Assembly (NCBI RefSeq): GCF_005222225.1
Contig: NZ_CP036536.1
Coordinates: 3,744,001-3,808,000 of the forward strand
Direction of reading: 5' to 3'
DNA: 64,000 nucleotides
Origin: Salinimonas lutimaris
GTDB lineage: Bacteria; Pseudomonadota; Gammaproteobacteria; Enterobacterales; Alteromonadaceae
Shown here: positions 47,641 to 58,443 of the stretch, piece after piece
Layout: each line of letters starts with the position of its first letter
How positions within the stretch are numbered: the first letter of the stretch is position 1
Position numbers and translations under genes: made by a program
Notes under the pieces: model-generated
Databases searched by the model: none
What the model was told of the DNA's origin: nothing
Seen by the model: only the letters and a program-made list of their open reading frames with translations

Positions 47641-48675
47641 ATGAATATTATTCGCCCTATCAGGCACAGCGATTATCCGGCACTGCTGGAAATCGCTGAG
47701 GAGTCCGGCATTGGTTTTACCTCTTTGCCGGTCAACGAAGATCTGCTAAAGAACAAAATTGAGCGCGCTGAAGCCGGCTTTGCCGCTGCGGTCACCAAGC
47801 CAGGTAACGAAGGCTATTTATTTGTTATGGAAGATGCGACCACCGGTCAGGTGGTCGGTACTTCGGGTATTGAAGCGGCCGTGGGCATGGATGATGCTTT
47901 TTATCATTATCATCTTGGCAAGGTCGTGCATGCTTCCCGCGAGCTGGATATTCACAATACTGTGGATATTCTGACGTTCTGTAACGACTACACCGGGGTT
48001 ACCGAAATTTGCACGCTGTTTTTACGCGAGCAGGCCCGCGGTGGCATCAACGGCCGGTTTTTATCTAAAGTCCGCTTCCTGTTTATGATGGAGCACCGCG
48101 AGCGCTTCTCTGAGACGATCATTGCTGAAATGCGTGGTGTGAGCGATGAAAACGGCCGTTCTCCGTTCTGGGAGTGGCTCGAAGACCATTTTTTCTCCAT
48201 GGACTTTCCTACCGCTGATTACCTGACGGGTATTGGCAATAAGGTCTTTATTGCCGAGTTGATGCCTAAATATCCGATTTACGTCAACTTGCTCAGTAAA
48301 GAAGCCCAGGCGGTGATTGGTCAGGTTCATACCAAAACACGTCCGGCCTTGCAGCTGCTGCAGGAAGAAGGCTTCAGTAACCGCGGTTATGTGGATATTT
48401 TTGATGCCGGGCCAACCGTTGAGGCCAATCTGAGCCATATCCGTACAGCGCAGGCCAGTCGCAAACTACCAGTGACCATTGACGATCAAACGGCGGCCCG
48501 GGGTCGTAGTCACTACATGATTAATACATCGGTTAAAGACTTCCGGGCTGTGGCCACCGAAATGACAGTCAGTGAGGAACAGCAGGTTGCCGTGATTTCA
48601 CGCCAGGCCGCTGCCGCCCTCAACATCTCCTCCGGGGACATGATCCGCTTTGCTCCCGTGAGTTTCAGAGACTAA
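47641..48675 (+). CDS. astA: Arginine N-succinyltransferase
   Basis: First step of the AST pathway: succinyl-CoA plus arginine gives N2-succinylarginine. The 344-residue GNAT-like protein starts NIIRPIRHSDYPALLEIAEESGIGFTSLP, a strong family signature, and contains GTSGIEAAVG, EICTLFLREQARGG and the C-terminal FDAGPTVEA. ATG 47641 is chosen; a TTG 39 bases upstream overlaps argD and has no support. It lies between argD/astC and astD. Confidence 0.95.
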   Translation: MNIIRPIRHSDYPALLEIAEESGIGFTSLPVNEDLLKNKIERAEAGFAAAVTKPGNEGYLFVMEDATTGQVVGTSGIEAAVGMDDAFYHYHLGKVVHASRELDIHNTVDILTFCNDYTGVTEICTLFLREQARGGINGRFLSKVRFLFMMEHRERFSETIIAEMRGVSDENGRSPFWEWLEDHFFSMDFPTADYLTGIGNKVFIAELMPKYPIYVNLLSKEAQAVIGQVHTKTRPALQLLQEEGFSNRGYVDIFDAGPTVEANLSHIRTAQASRKLPVTIDDQTAARGRSHYMINTSVKDFRAVATEMTVSEEQQVAVISRQAAAALNISSGDMIRFAPVSFRD

Positions 48676-50163
<1,488 letters not shown>

Positions 50164-50173
50164 GGACCCTGCT

Positions 50174-50980
50174 ATGCATACCAATGTCGATACGTTATTT
50201 AGCAATATGTGGGACGACTACGTCAACATTACGCCGTCGGCCTACAAAATCCATGCGTTGTTGCTCGATAGTGAGAATGACGACCAGATTGTGAATGACC
50301 ATGTGGCGTTTCGTACTTTTAACCTGCCAAAGGTGTCGCTGGATAAACTGGCAGCACATTTTCTGGCGCTGGGATACGAAGCTAAAGGCGATTATGACTT
50401 CTCGGCCAAAAAGCTAACAGCCAAGCATTTTGAGCATCCGGATGAAACCAAACCTAAGGTGTTCATCAGCGAATTGCGCGTGGAAGAAATGTCTGAAGAA
50501 GTTCAGGCCATTATTCACCGCATGGTGGATGAAATGGATGGCGATGTTGTTGAAGCCGATAATTTTCTGTATTCGGGCAAACACTGGTCAGTGACAAAAG
50601 CAGACTATGACCGTTTGCTGGAAGAGTCTGAATATGCAGCATGGCTGTCCGCCTGGGGTTTCCGTGCTAATCATTTTACTGTCAGTGTAAACTTCCTGAA
50701 CAAAACGCAGGAGCTGGCGGATGTGAATGACATGCTTAAGTCAGCAGGTTTTACTTTAAATACATCAGGCGGTGAAATTAAAGGCGGTGAGGATGTATGC
50801 CTGGCCCAGTCATCGACCATGGCAGACCATGCATATGTACAGTTTGAAACCGAATCAAAGCTCATTCCAAGCTGCTTTTATGAGTTTGCACAGCGTTACA
50901 AGATGCCGGATGGCAAGTTGTATCAGGGCTTTGTTGCGGCCTCGGCCGATAAAATTTTTGAAAGCACCAACGCCAGATAA
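50174..50980 (+). CDS. DUF1338 (2-oxoadipate dioxygenase/decarboxylase-like) protein
   Basis: A 268-residue short-form DUF1338 protein. The family's iron-binding and substrate residues can be placed at His43 and Arg47 (NDHVAFRTF), His167 (RANHFTVSV) and Glu237 (CFYEFAQRY). A studied member, HglS, converts 2-oxoadipate to D-2-hydroxyglutarate in lysine breakdown, a VOC-fold Fe(II) reaction. Here the gene is the last of an arginine succinyltransferase operon (AAGGA ribosome site, 10 bases after astD), so the substrate may be a different 2-oxo acid linked to arginine or ornithine breakdown. astB and astE are missing from the cluster. Confidence 0.85.
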   Translation: MHTNVDTLFSNMWDDYVNITPSAYKIHALLLDSENDDQIVNDHVAFRTFNLPKVSLDKLAAHFLALGYEAKGDYDFSAKKLTAKHFEHPDETKPKVFISELRVEEMSEEVQAIIHRMVDEMDGDVVEADNFLYSGKHWSVTKADYDRLLEESEYAAWLSAWGFRANHFTVSVNFLNKTQELADVNDMLKSAGFTLNTSGGEIKGGEDVCLAQSSTMADHAYVQFETESKLIPSCFYEFAQRYKMPDGKLYQGFVAASADKIFESTNAR

Positions 50981-50999
50981 AATACGATAGTGTAAAAGC

Positions 51000-51034
51000 A
51001 ACCGGTGAAGCGCCCTGCGCTCACCGGTTTTTTA
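51000..51034. terminator. Bidirectional terminator between DUF1338 and polyol dehydrogenase
   Basis: ACCGGTGA (51001-51008) pairs with TCACCGGT (51021-51028) around a GC-rich inner loop, followed by a T-run on the plus strand. It separates two convergent operons. Confidence 0.8.
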
Positions 51035-51042
51035 TTTGTATT

Positions 51043-52527
51043 TTAAAGACCGATAATAATGTTAAGTACCGGCTCTCCGGCATAGAGCCGCGTTAGGTAA
51101 CCAGTATATTGCTCAGTAAATGCAGTCGATTGTGACAAATTAGCAAAGACCGTTTTCAGCTGCAAAAAGGCCAGACTGTCCTGTTCGGTTTGACCCGCAT
51201 AGGTGTGTAATTCAGCCGCCATGTCATCAATAATAGTCAGAGCCTGTCCTGCCTGCGTGGTCTGTTTGTCGCTGTAATAACACCAGGCAGCAATGACCAG
51301 TGCAGGTAATGCAACAGCGCGACCGGCCTTCAGGTTATCCTGAATGGTGGGCAGTAAAAATACCGGGATCTTGGCTGAGTTTTGCGAACAGATGCGTTCC
51401 AGCGAGTCCTTAATATTCGGGTTACCAAATCGCTCCAGCAGGGTTGCAGCATATTCATCAATATCCACGCCTTCAACAACATCCAGCGTAGGTTTTACGT
51501 CGTCCAGCATAAACTGCTTAAGCGCCTGCCGTAGCACCGGTTCATCCATGCAGGCATCAATAGTGGGCATACCAGCCAGCGAGCCTAGCAAGCCCAGCAC
51601 CGAGTGGCTGGCATTGAGCATCCTGAGTTTCAGCTTTTCGTAAGGTGCAACATCGGGCACCAGTTGTGCCCCGGCGGCTTCAAAATCAGGCCGTTCATTA
51701 CAAAACGCATCTTCAATAACCCACTGGTGGAACGGCTCGCAGACCACCGGCCACTGATCCTCAACACCAGCGTGAGCCAGCTCGTCAATATCTGCCGCCA
51801 CGGTGGCTGGCGTGATACGATCCACCATCGAGTTAGGAAATGCCACATGCTGTTCAATCCACTGAGCCAGTGACGGGTCTGACAGCGCGGCATAAGCCAG
51901 CAACATGGCTTTGAGCACATCACCATTATGCTGAATGTTATCGCATGACATCAGGGTAAATGGCGCACTACCGGCGTCCCGGCGCTGTTTGAGCGCGGCA
52001 ATCAGATAACCAAAAACCAGTCTGGGCTGTTGTGGATTCGCCAGGTCGTGCTGCACATCCGGATTGTCTGCAACAAACTCGCCGGTATTCGCGTCTAGGT
52101 TATAGCCCCCTTCGGTAATGGTCAGGGAAACCAGTTTTACTGACGGGTCAGCCAGCTTACTGATCACCGCAGCCGGATTATCGATGGCCATCAGAAAGCC
52201 GCTCATGCAGCCGATAATTTGATGGCGTCGGGCATTGTCCGGATGCTTTTCTGTCAGAGCGAACAAATAATCCTGCTCAGTCAGAATTTGCTGCATTTTA
52301 CGGTCACCTTCGCGTAATCCAACACCACAAATTCCCCACTGAAAAGCCGACTGTTCGCGCATCAGGGTGTCTATGTACATGGCCTGATGAGCACGGTGAA
52401 AGCCCCCTACTCCGATATGTATAATACCCGTGGTGATTTTCTCAACCGGGTATCCCGGCCCTGATACAGAAGCAGGTAGTGTGTTTAACGCCGCGCGGTT
52501 TAAGCGGAAGGCTGAAGAACTCAACAT
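51043..52527 (-). CDS. Mannitol dehydrogenase-family long-chain polyol/hexuronate dehydrogenase
   Basis: A 494-residue NAD(P)-dependent oxidoreductase with two domains: IIHIGVGGFHRAHQAMYIDTL (Rossmann) and the C-terminal catalytic domain with KLRMLNASHSVLGLLG (Lys, Asn and His). Family members are mannitol 2-dehydrogenase, arabinitol dehydrogenase, fructuronate reductase and tagaturonate reductase. The VDRITPAT motif is intact. The neighbouring transporter and SorC-type regulator suggest polyol use; no uronate isomerase or dehydratase lies nearby, so mannitol- or arabinitol-type activity is favoured but not certain. It is 7 bases after the permease gene. Confidence 0.88.
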   Translation of the reverse strand: MLSSSAFRLNRAALNTLPASVSGPGYPVEKITTGIIHIGVGGFHRAHQAMYIDTLMREQSAFQWGICGVGLREGDRKMQQILTEQDYLFALTEKHPDNARRHQIIGCMSGFLMAIDNPAAVISKLADPSVKLVSLTITEGGYNLDANTGEFVADNPDVQHDLANPQQPRLVFGYLIAALKQRRDAGSAPFTLMSCDNIQHNGDVLKAMLLAYAALSDPSLAQWIEQHVAFPNSMVDRITPATVAADIDELAHAGVEDQWPVVCEPFHQWVIEDAFCNERPDFEAAGAQLVPDVAPYEKLKLRMLNASHSVLGLLGSLAGMPTIDACMDEPVLRQALKQFMLDDVKPTLDVVEGVDIDEYAATLLERFGNPNIKDSLERICSQNSAKIPVFLLPTIQDNLKAGRAVALPALVIAAWCYYSDKQTTQAGQALTIIDDMAAELHTYAGQTEQDSLAFLQLKTVFANLSQSTAFTEQYTGYLTRLYAGEPVLNIIIGL

Positions 52528-52534
52528 AAAAAAC

Positions 52535-54253
52535 CTATTGTGCCGTCAAAGCTTTCTGGCGACGCATCGTCCAGTAAGCAGTTAAGAAATAAAGAACCGT
52601 GCAGCCAAAACTCGCATTAAAGAAAAAGTCGCGGTTTTGCTCATAAACATTCATTGATGGGCTGCCGGTAAAGGTATGCACAGCCAGTCCCACCGTCACC
52701 AGTAAGCTGACCACAGAGACCAGGCGCAGAACACGGCTCAGTCCACTGCGGTCTGTCTGCGTAGCTGGCAGGCCAGCCGCTTCCTGCTCCTGATGCGTTT
52801 GTACCCGTTGTTCAAATGCCGTCAGAGCCGCTTTTTCTTCGGTAAAGTCCTGTTTGGCACCACAGCGGGCGGCCAGTAAGGTGTAAACCACAATGGTGAA
52901 AAACCAGGTAGGAATAAACAGATAGAAAAACGACATGACATCGAACAAATTCAAACCAAATCCGAAAACCAGTCCCAGTCCCCAGCTGGCTACCGCCGGC
53001 GTGCTATGGGTCAGATTCCGGTAGTGCGCCCAGTAGCGGGTCAGGCCGATGCGAGGAAACAGCACATGTTCAGCAAATACAATGGCCCCCACCGGTACCA
53101 CCAACAGGCCGGCATAGGTCAGCAGCGGCAGCAATTTGGTAAACACAAATGGGAAGCAGGCAATAAGCACCGTAACGATGCCCACCACCGCAGTGGTTTT
53201 CTGGCGGGATTTGTCACTGAAAATCGCTTGTGCCGCCAGGCCGGCCCGATACAGGTTTGCGTTGGCCGTCGTCCAGCCCGCCACAATAACAATCACCAGC
53301 CCGGATAATCCCAGTGCGTGATAAGCCACGTCACCCGGGTCCAGCTGACCAATTGATTTTTGCACCACTACAGCCGTACCCGCTCCCATAATGCCGGCAG
53401 AAATCCACGCGATATAGTGACCAAATAACATCCCGGCTGAAGTACACAGGCCATAGCGCTTACGCTTGGCAAAGCGCAGAATAGCCATGTCAATCAAGCC
53501 AAAGTGAGTGATGGTGTTAGCCGCCCACGAAAAGCCAATCACTTCCCACAGACCAATGCCCGGTTTGCCACTATCTGTCAGCCCGGTCCACACTGAAGTA
53601 CTGCCAATTTGCATAAAGTCAGACCATCCGGAGACCACCGTCTGCCCGATCACCGAGTCTGCCAACACCGGCATCAGTACCAGTGGACCGCTGACAAACA
53701 TGGTAAACAGCCAGGGCGCGCAGATACCGGAAAAATCAGACACCGCATTGAACCCGTACATGGCTACCAGCACAACAATCACGCCAACTGCCAACACCAC
53801 CAGCACGAAAGCCAGGCTAGTGGGATACCAGTCCAGCTGCGCTGGTATATCCAGCGCAAAGCGCACCGCCGTTGCAGATACCGTAATCATCGCCGCCGAT
53901 ATCACAGTGAATATGATCACATTGGCCCAGTTATACAGCCGGGTCATTGAATCACCGGCAATACGCTGCAGATAAGTGTACAGGCTCATGCGGGTTTCCA
54001 CCGCAATGGGAGTGGTAATCAGCGTCCAGCTTAAGACCGCCAGAATATTTCCCACCAGCAGTCCAATCAGAATATCTGTCATGGTCGCGCCCAGGGCGAC
54101 AAAGGTCGCGCCGAACACAAACTCGGTTGCCGCCACGTGCTCGCCGGCATACAAGCCCAGAAAGTGCCGCCAGCCTTTTAATTTATGCTGCGCAACCGGC
54201 AACTGCTCTTCGCTGACGGCATTTAAGTCAACGGGGTAGGAATCTGACTTCAT
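52535..54253 (-). CDS. NCS1-family permease (nucleobase:cation symporter type)
   Basis: A 572-residue membrane protein with about 12 or more helices. The FLGLYAGEHVAATEFVFGA start and the helix with NANLYRAGLAAQAI fit the purine-cytosine permease/NCS1 family. CodB-type members are ~420 residues; here a longer linker (EEKAALTAFEQRVQTHQEQEA) and two further helices are added at the C-terminus. ATG 54253 follows a GGTGAG site; the frame is open 14 codons further up. It is co-transcribed with the polyol dehydrogenase, so an unusual polyol or sugar-acid substrate is plausible, but this is inference. Confidence 0.85.
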   Translation of the reverse strand: MKSDSYPVDLNAVSEEQLPVAQHKLKGWRHFLGLYAGEHVAATEFVFGATFVALGATMTDILIGLLVGNILAVLSWTLITTPIAVETRMSLYTYLQRIAGDSMTRLYNWANVIIFTVISAAMITVSATAVRFALDIPAQLDWYPTSLAFVLVVLAVGVIVVLVAMYGFNAVSDFSGICAPWLFTMFVSGPLVLMPVLADSVIGQTVVSGWSDFMQIGSTSVWTGLTDSGKPGIGLWEVIGFSWAANTITHFGLIDMAILRFAKRKRYGLCTSAGMLFGHYIAWISAGIMGAGTAVVVQKSIGQLDPGDVAYHALGLSGLVIVIVAGWTTANANLYRAGLAAQAIFSDKSRQKTTAVVGIVTVLIACFPFVFTKLLPLLTYAGLLVVPVGAIVFAEHVLFPRIGLTRYWAHYRNLTHSTPAVASWGLGLVFGFGLNLFDVMSFFYLFIPTWFFTIVVYTLLAARCGAKQDFTEEKAALTAFEQRVQTHQEQEAAGLPATQTDRSGLSRVLRLVSVVSLLVTVGLAVHTFTGSPSMNVYEQNRDFFFNASFGCTVLYFLTAYWTMRRQKALTAQ

Positions 54254-54336
54254 TATATCTCTCACCTTTGGGTACAGTTTGCTGCTGCGGGTCATTCAGC
54301 AGCCATTGAGAAAACGAGTTATGTTATTTACCAATT

Positions 54337-54350
54337 TGAGCATATGCTCA
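54337..54350. promoter_or_regulatory. 14-bp perfect palindrome, operator candidate
   Basis: TGAGCATATGCTCA, 84 bases before the permease ATG, with a half-site TGCTCA two helical turns away (54364-54369). Likely binding site for the nearby SorC-type regulator. Confidence 0.5.
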
Positions 54351-54588
54351 CATAGTGATTTATTGCTCATTTCGACAAATAATTACATACCTCCTACCTC
54401 ATGTAAACAAAATTAACACTATCAGCAGCAGGTAAGGTGGCGCGTCAGAATTTAAAGTATGCTGTGCAGCAATGGGTGTTTGGGTAATGTAAGGCAATAC
54501 AAGAACCCTAAACATCTGGTTGTTAACAGATTTTAAACAGTGAGTGGCAGTCATCTGTTACATAAAGGTTAACCCCGTAAGCAACAAA

Positions 54589-54602
54589 TGGGCATTTGCT
54601 CG
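54589..54602. promoter_or_regulatory. Second copy of the palindromic site
   Basis: TGGGCATTTGCTCG matches the first palindrome at 11 of 14 positions, 46 bases before the HAD gene. Confidence 0.45.
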
Positions 54603-54647
54603 AAATACGAATACTTGGTAGCTTTACTGTTTTCAGGCAGGAGTAAC

Positions 54648-55304
54648 ATGATGAATAGTAAACCTGTTCCCCAGCTGGTTATTTTTGATTGTGACGGGGT
54701 GCTTATTGACAGTGAAATTCTGTCTTTGCAGGCCTGGCAAGACGTGCTGGCACCCCATGGGCTGACTATCAGCCAGACCTATTTTGTTGAACGCTTTTTA
54801 GGTAAAAGTATGGCCAGTGTGGTGAATAGCCTGAAACAGGATTTTGACTTTGAACTGGATGACACTCTAAGCGATACGTTTCATCAGCGCCTGCAAACGA
54901 TTTTTGAACATGAGCTTCGCCCCACACCGGGCATCACCGAAGTACTGGAAAAACTGACTGTGCCTTATTGCCTGGCCACCAGCAGCAGCCCGCAGCGTAC
55001 CCGGCATGCTCTTGATACTACCGGGCTGGCGTCTTTTTTTACCAATAACCGGTTTACCCGTTATGATGTGACACGAGGCAAGCCCGCCCCGGATCTGTTT
55101 CTTCATGCAGCGCGCACCATGGGGGTTACGCCTGAGCATTGTCTGGTTATCGAAGACTCACCGGCAGGACTACAGGCTGCTGATGCTGCCGCGATGCATA
55201 AGCTGCGCTATCTGGGTGCCAGCCATCTGCCAGACTCGCTGGCCGCCCCCTCAGATCTGTTACACTGGCAACAGCTGCAAACCCGCTTTGCCGACATATT
55301 TTGA
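54648..55304 (+). CDS. HAD-family sugar-phosphatase-like hydrolase
   Basis: A 218-residue cytoplasmic phosphatase of the beta-phosphoglucomutase/YfbT-like subfamily. It has the nucleophile loop VIFDCDGVLIDSE, ATSSSPQRTRHAL, GKPAPDLFLHAA and VIEDSPAGLQAA, a complete HAD motif set, and an alpha-helical cap typical of sugar-phosphate phosphatases. Two ATG codons (54648, 54651) follow a CAGGAG site. It is directly upstream of the SorC regulator and divergent from the permease and polyol dehydrogenase, so a sugar phosphate or polyol phosphate is the likely substrate. Confidence 0.88.
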   Translation: MMNSKPVPQLVIFDCDGVLIDSEILSLQAWQDVLAPHGLTISQTYFVERFLGKSMASVVNSLKQDFDFELDDTLSDTFHQRLQTIFEHELRPTPGITEVLEKLTVPYCLATSSSPQRTRHALDTTGLASFFTNNRFTRYDVTRGKPAPDLFLHAARTMGVTPEHCLVIEDSPAGLQAADAAAMHKLRYLGASHLPDSLAAPSDLLHWQQLQTRFADIF

Positions 55305-55332
55305 TGACATTGTTATTGGTTAAGGACATGAA

Positions 55333-56289
55333 ATGAGTACCGCTTCTATGGAACCGCACCGACTGGATGATGCTGCCCGGGCAGGCTGGTTATATTATGT
55401 GGCCGGCAAAACCCAGGATGATATAGCCCGGGCCATGAATATCTCGCGCCAGCGGGCCCAGCGTCTGGTGGCTCAGGCGGTGACCGAAGGGCTTATCAAG
55501 GTTCGTCTGGAACATCCGGTAGCCCGTTGCATGGAACTGGCTCAGGCCTTACAACAACGCTTTGGTTTATTGCACTGCGAAGTCGTACCGTCGATCAGTG
55601 ATGATCCCAACAGTACTCTGGGATTGGGTCAGGCTGGCGCCCGGGCTATTGAAAAAGCCCTGCGCAGTAATGAGTCAAAAACCATTGCCTTTGGAACCGG
55701 CCGGGTATTGCGGGCATGTGCCGATGAGCTGATGCAGCTTGATTGTCCGCAGCACAATATTGTTTCGCTGGTGGGCAATATCTCCAGTCAGGGCACCGCC
55801 ACCCGGTTCGACGTTGCAGTACGTATAGCAGAGCGAATCAACGGACAGCATTACCCCATGCCACTGCCGGTTATCACCGACTCTGCAAAGCAGCGTGAGG
55901 CCCTGCATGCTCTGCCTCATATCAAACGGATTCTGACCCTGGGACAGCAGGCTGACGCCACTTTCGTCGGCATTGGCAGTCTGGGGCTTAGCTCACCATT
56001 GCACAAAGACGGCTTTGCCAGCGAGGAGGATCTGACCGGGCTCAGTCAGGCTGGCGCGGTCGGTGAAATCATCAGCTGGATGTATAATGCTGACGGCACG
56101 TTAATTGATGGTCCGCTCGCAGCCTGTGTTACCAGTGCACCACTACACATAGCCCCGCCCAAACCGGTCACCGGCATTGCTGCGGGTGAAAACAAACTCA
56201 CCGCCATGATGGGCGCCCTGCGGTCACGGTTAATCAATGGTCTCATTACCAATGAGTATACCGCTCAGCGTATTTTAGAAACGGCCTGA
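55333..56289 (+). CDS. SorC-family (sugar-binding) transcriptional regulator
   Basis: A 318-residue DNA-binding protein. The N-terminal helix-turn-helix is in GKTQDDIARAMNISRQRAQRLVAQAV; the large C-terminal domain (FGTGRVLRACADEL, TFVGIGSLGLSSPL, GAVGEIISWMYNADG, GIAAGENKLTAMMGALRS) is the sugar-phosphate sensing fold of SorC/DeoR relatives, which respond to phosphorylated sugars or polyols. An AAGGA site precedes the ATG. It probably controls the divergent permease-dehydrogenase unit. Its 3' end overlaps the next, convergent gene by 15 bases. Confidence 0.9.
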   Translation: MSTASMEPHRLDDAARAGWLYYVAGKTQDDIARAMNISRQRAQRLVAQAVTEGLIKVRLEHPVARCMELAQALQQRFGLLHCEVVPSISDDPNSTLGLGQAGARAIEKALRSNESKTIAFGTGRVLRACADELMQLDCPQHNIVSLVGNISSQGTATRFDVAVRIAERINGQHYPMPLPVITDSAKQREALHALPHIKRILTLGQQADATFVGIGSLGLSSPLHKDGFASEEDLTGLSQAGAVGEIISWMYNADGTLIDGPLAACVTSAPLHIAPPKPVTGIAAGENKLTAMMGALRSRLINGLITNEYTAQRILETA

Positions 56290-58440
56290 GCCGGTCATAA
56301 GATAGTGCCCGCTATGTTTTGCCAGAAACTGGTCATACGGCAGGGGTTTATCAAAAAAGAACCCCTGGAGCTGATCAACCTGGCTTTGTCTGAGTAAAGG
56401 CAGATACTCAGCCAGTTCAACGCCCTCAGCCACAATAAATAAATCCAGCGATTTAAGCATGGCCACTACCCCGTTAAACAGCGAAAGAGACTTTTCATCG
56501 CGATGAATATTGTGCAGCAGACTGCGGTCCAGCTTAACAATTTCAAATGAAAAATTACGCAGATAACTCAGCGCAGAAAAACCGGTACCAAAGTCATCCA
56601 GCACCAGCGTAAACCCGTGAGCTTTTAGCGCTTCCAGTGCACCCCGGGCGCGAATCTCGTCCTGCAAAAAAATACTCTCGGTAATTTCTATTTCCAGCAT
56701 TGACGGCTCGATTCCGGCTTCACGGCACAAGGCCATAGCCCGGTCGGCAAAACCATGGCTCAATAGCTGATTACCGGAAATATTGATAGCCATAGGGACC
56801 GGTTGTGCTTCCACTTCCATCATCGACAAATAATCACAGGCGGCTTCCAGCGCCTGATAGCCAATCTGGCTGTCCAGACCATTTTCTTCTGCCAGTGGAA
56901 TAAAAACTTCCGGTGATACCGTGCCATGCAGCGGCGAGCGCCACCGGCAGAGTAATTCTGCGCCAGTGAGTTTTCCGCTGATATCGTATTTTCCCTGCAC
57001 ATAAAACTCCAGCCCGTGACTGGTAATTGCGCGCTTCAGCTCTGCCAGCATACTCACCCTGGCCTGCATGCTTTCCAGCAGGCCAGGCTGGTAGCGATAA
57101 ACCTGCCCTTTACCGGCCAGCTTGGCCTGATACATGGCTGCATCCGCGTTCTGTAGCAGATTTTCAATGCTGTCACCGTGACGGGGATACTCGGCAATGC
57201 CAATACTGGCCGACAAGCTCAGTTCGGTATTATCAATAGTAAGCTTATTGGCCTCGATATCGCTAATCAGCTTGTTGCAGGGCTCAACAAGAACCGTATG
57301 GCTGATTTCAGGGACCATGATGACAAATTCATCCCCACCCCAGCGAAACACTTCGCCAAAATCAGCAAAATTATGATTCATGGTGCCGGTCACCATTTTC
57401 AGGGCGGTATCGCCTGCTTCATGTCCTGCTGTGTCATTGATATTTTTAAACCCGTCCAGATCTATAAAAATCAGGCTGAAACACTCACAGTCACTGATAA
57501 TCTGCGGCAGGGTATTGTGCAGGCCGGCGCGGTTTTTCAGTCCGGTCAGCTCATCATGCATAGCCTGCTGACGAAGCTTTTCTTCGTTATGCTTACGCTC
57601 ACTGATGTCCTGCAACGTGGCAATGAGATAAGCCCCGCCCTGATGTTGCGCGTCAAATAACGACACCGATATTTCTACCGGGACCTGCTCGTCGACGGCG
57701 ACGGTCAACGAGGTTTCAAACTTGAGCTGAAACTGGGAGTCAATATGCTCACGAATAAATGCCGACTCGACGAGGAATTTGTCCAGATTAGTACCCAGGC
57801 ACTGCTGCTTAGTGATGATACCTACCATTGACACAAATGCCTGATTACACTCCGTAATTTTTAACTGACGGGTCAACACCAGCATCGGTTCCCGGGAGCT
57901 GGCAAAGGCCGATGCCATTAAGTGAAACGACTGTTCAGCCTTGCGTTCCCGGGTGATGTCTTTATTGGTCCCCACAATATGCAGGGCCATGCCCTCTTCA
58001 TTGCGTTCCATCACCCGACCCCGTAAACGCATCCATAAATATTGCCGTCCGGCTTTAAACCTAAAAGACACTTCGAGCTTATCCTGGTCACCGTGTACCG
58101 CCAGCATCCAGTGAAACTCCAGGTTACCGATGTCGTCCGGATGAATGTGTGCCAACAACTGAATGGGTGAGCCCTGCCAGGCTTTTTCATGCTGGCTTTC
58201 CAGGGTAAACGAGCGCATGACATATTGATCATTGTGGGCATGCCACTCCCAGAACGATTCCTGAGACGCCCATAGGGACAACTGAAGTTTTTTCTCTGCG
58301 GCCTGGCTTTGTTGCAGCGCGTCATAAAGCGCGACACTTTTTTCAGTTAATAGTGACTCGGCCTGTTTACGAGCCTGCTTTTCTCTGGTCAGGCGCCGTT
58401 CAAGGAGGGTTTGAGGTGACGCATTTAAAACCGACTGCAC
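56275..58440 (-). CDS. PAS-PAS-GGDEF-EAL c-di-GMP protein (H-NOX-associated)
   Basis: 721 residues, no transmembrane helix. An N-terminal coiled coil and two PAS domains (~50-160, ~170-290) precede a GGDEF domain with intact RWGGDEF near residue 366 but without an RxxD inhibitory site, and an EAL domain. The EAL signature reads GAELLCRW (ELL), yet NISGNQL, ITESIF, DDFGTGFS, KLDRSLL and AEGVE are present, so phosphodiesterase activity is plausible. It may do both or switch. GTG 58440 begins 3 bases after the H-NOX gene, whose end supplies the ribosome site. H-NOX-regulated cyclase/esterases of this design are known from Shewanella and Legionella. Confidence 0.9.
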   Translation of the reverse strand: MQSVLNASPQTLLERRLTREKQARKQAESLLTEKSVALYDALQQSQAAEKKLQLSLWASQESFWEWHAHNDQYVMRSFTLESQHEKAWQGSPIQLLAHIHPDDIGNLEFHWMLAVHGDQDKLEVSFRFKAGRQYLWMRLRGRVMERNEEGMALHIVGTNKDITRERKAEQSFHLMASAFASSREPMLVLTRQLKITECNQAFVSMVGIITKQQCLGTNLDKFLVESAFIREHIDSQFQLKFETSLTVAVDEQVPVEISVSLFDAQHQGGAYLIATLQDISERKHNEEKLRQQAMHDELTGLKNRAGLHNTLPQIISDCECFSLIFIDLDGFKNINDTAGHEAGDTALKMVTGTMNHNFADFGEVFRWGGDEFVIMVPEISHTVLVEPCNKLISDIEANKLTIDNTELSLSASIGIAEYPRHGDSIENLLQNADAAMYQAKLAGKGQVYRYQPGLLESMQARVSMLAELKRAITSHGLEFYVQGKYDISGKLTGAELLCRWRSPLHGTVSPEVFIPLAEENGLDSQIGYQALEAACDYLSMMEVEAQPVPMAINISGNQLLSHGFADRAMALCREAGIEPSMLEIEITESIFLQDEIRARGALEALKAHGFTLVLDDFGTGFSALSYLRNFSFEIVKLDRSLLHNIHRDEKSLSLFNGVVAMLKSLDLFIVAEGVELAEYLPLLRQSQVDQLQGFFFDKPLPYDQFLAKHSGHYLMTGSGRF

Positions 58441-58443
58441 AAT

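Larger units (their letters stand above)
54254..54647. other. 394-base divergent regulatory gap of the polyol locus
   Basis: No gene. Two related palindromes (54337-54350 and 54589-54602) stand near the permease and HAD starts; a further TGCTCA half-site lies at 54364-54369. The rest is AT-rich with no clear promoter hexamers. Confidence 0.5.
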
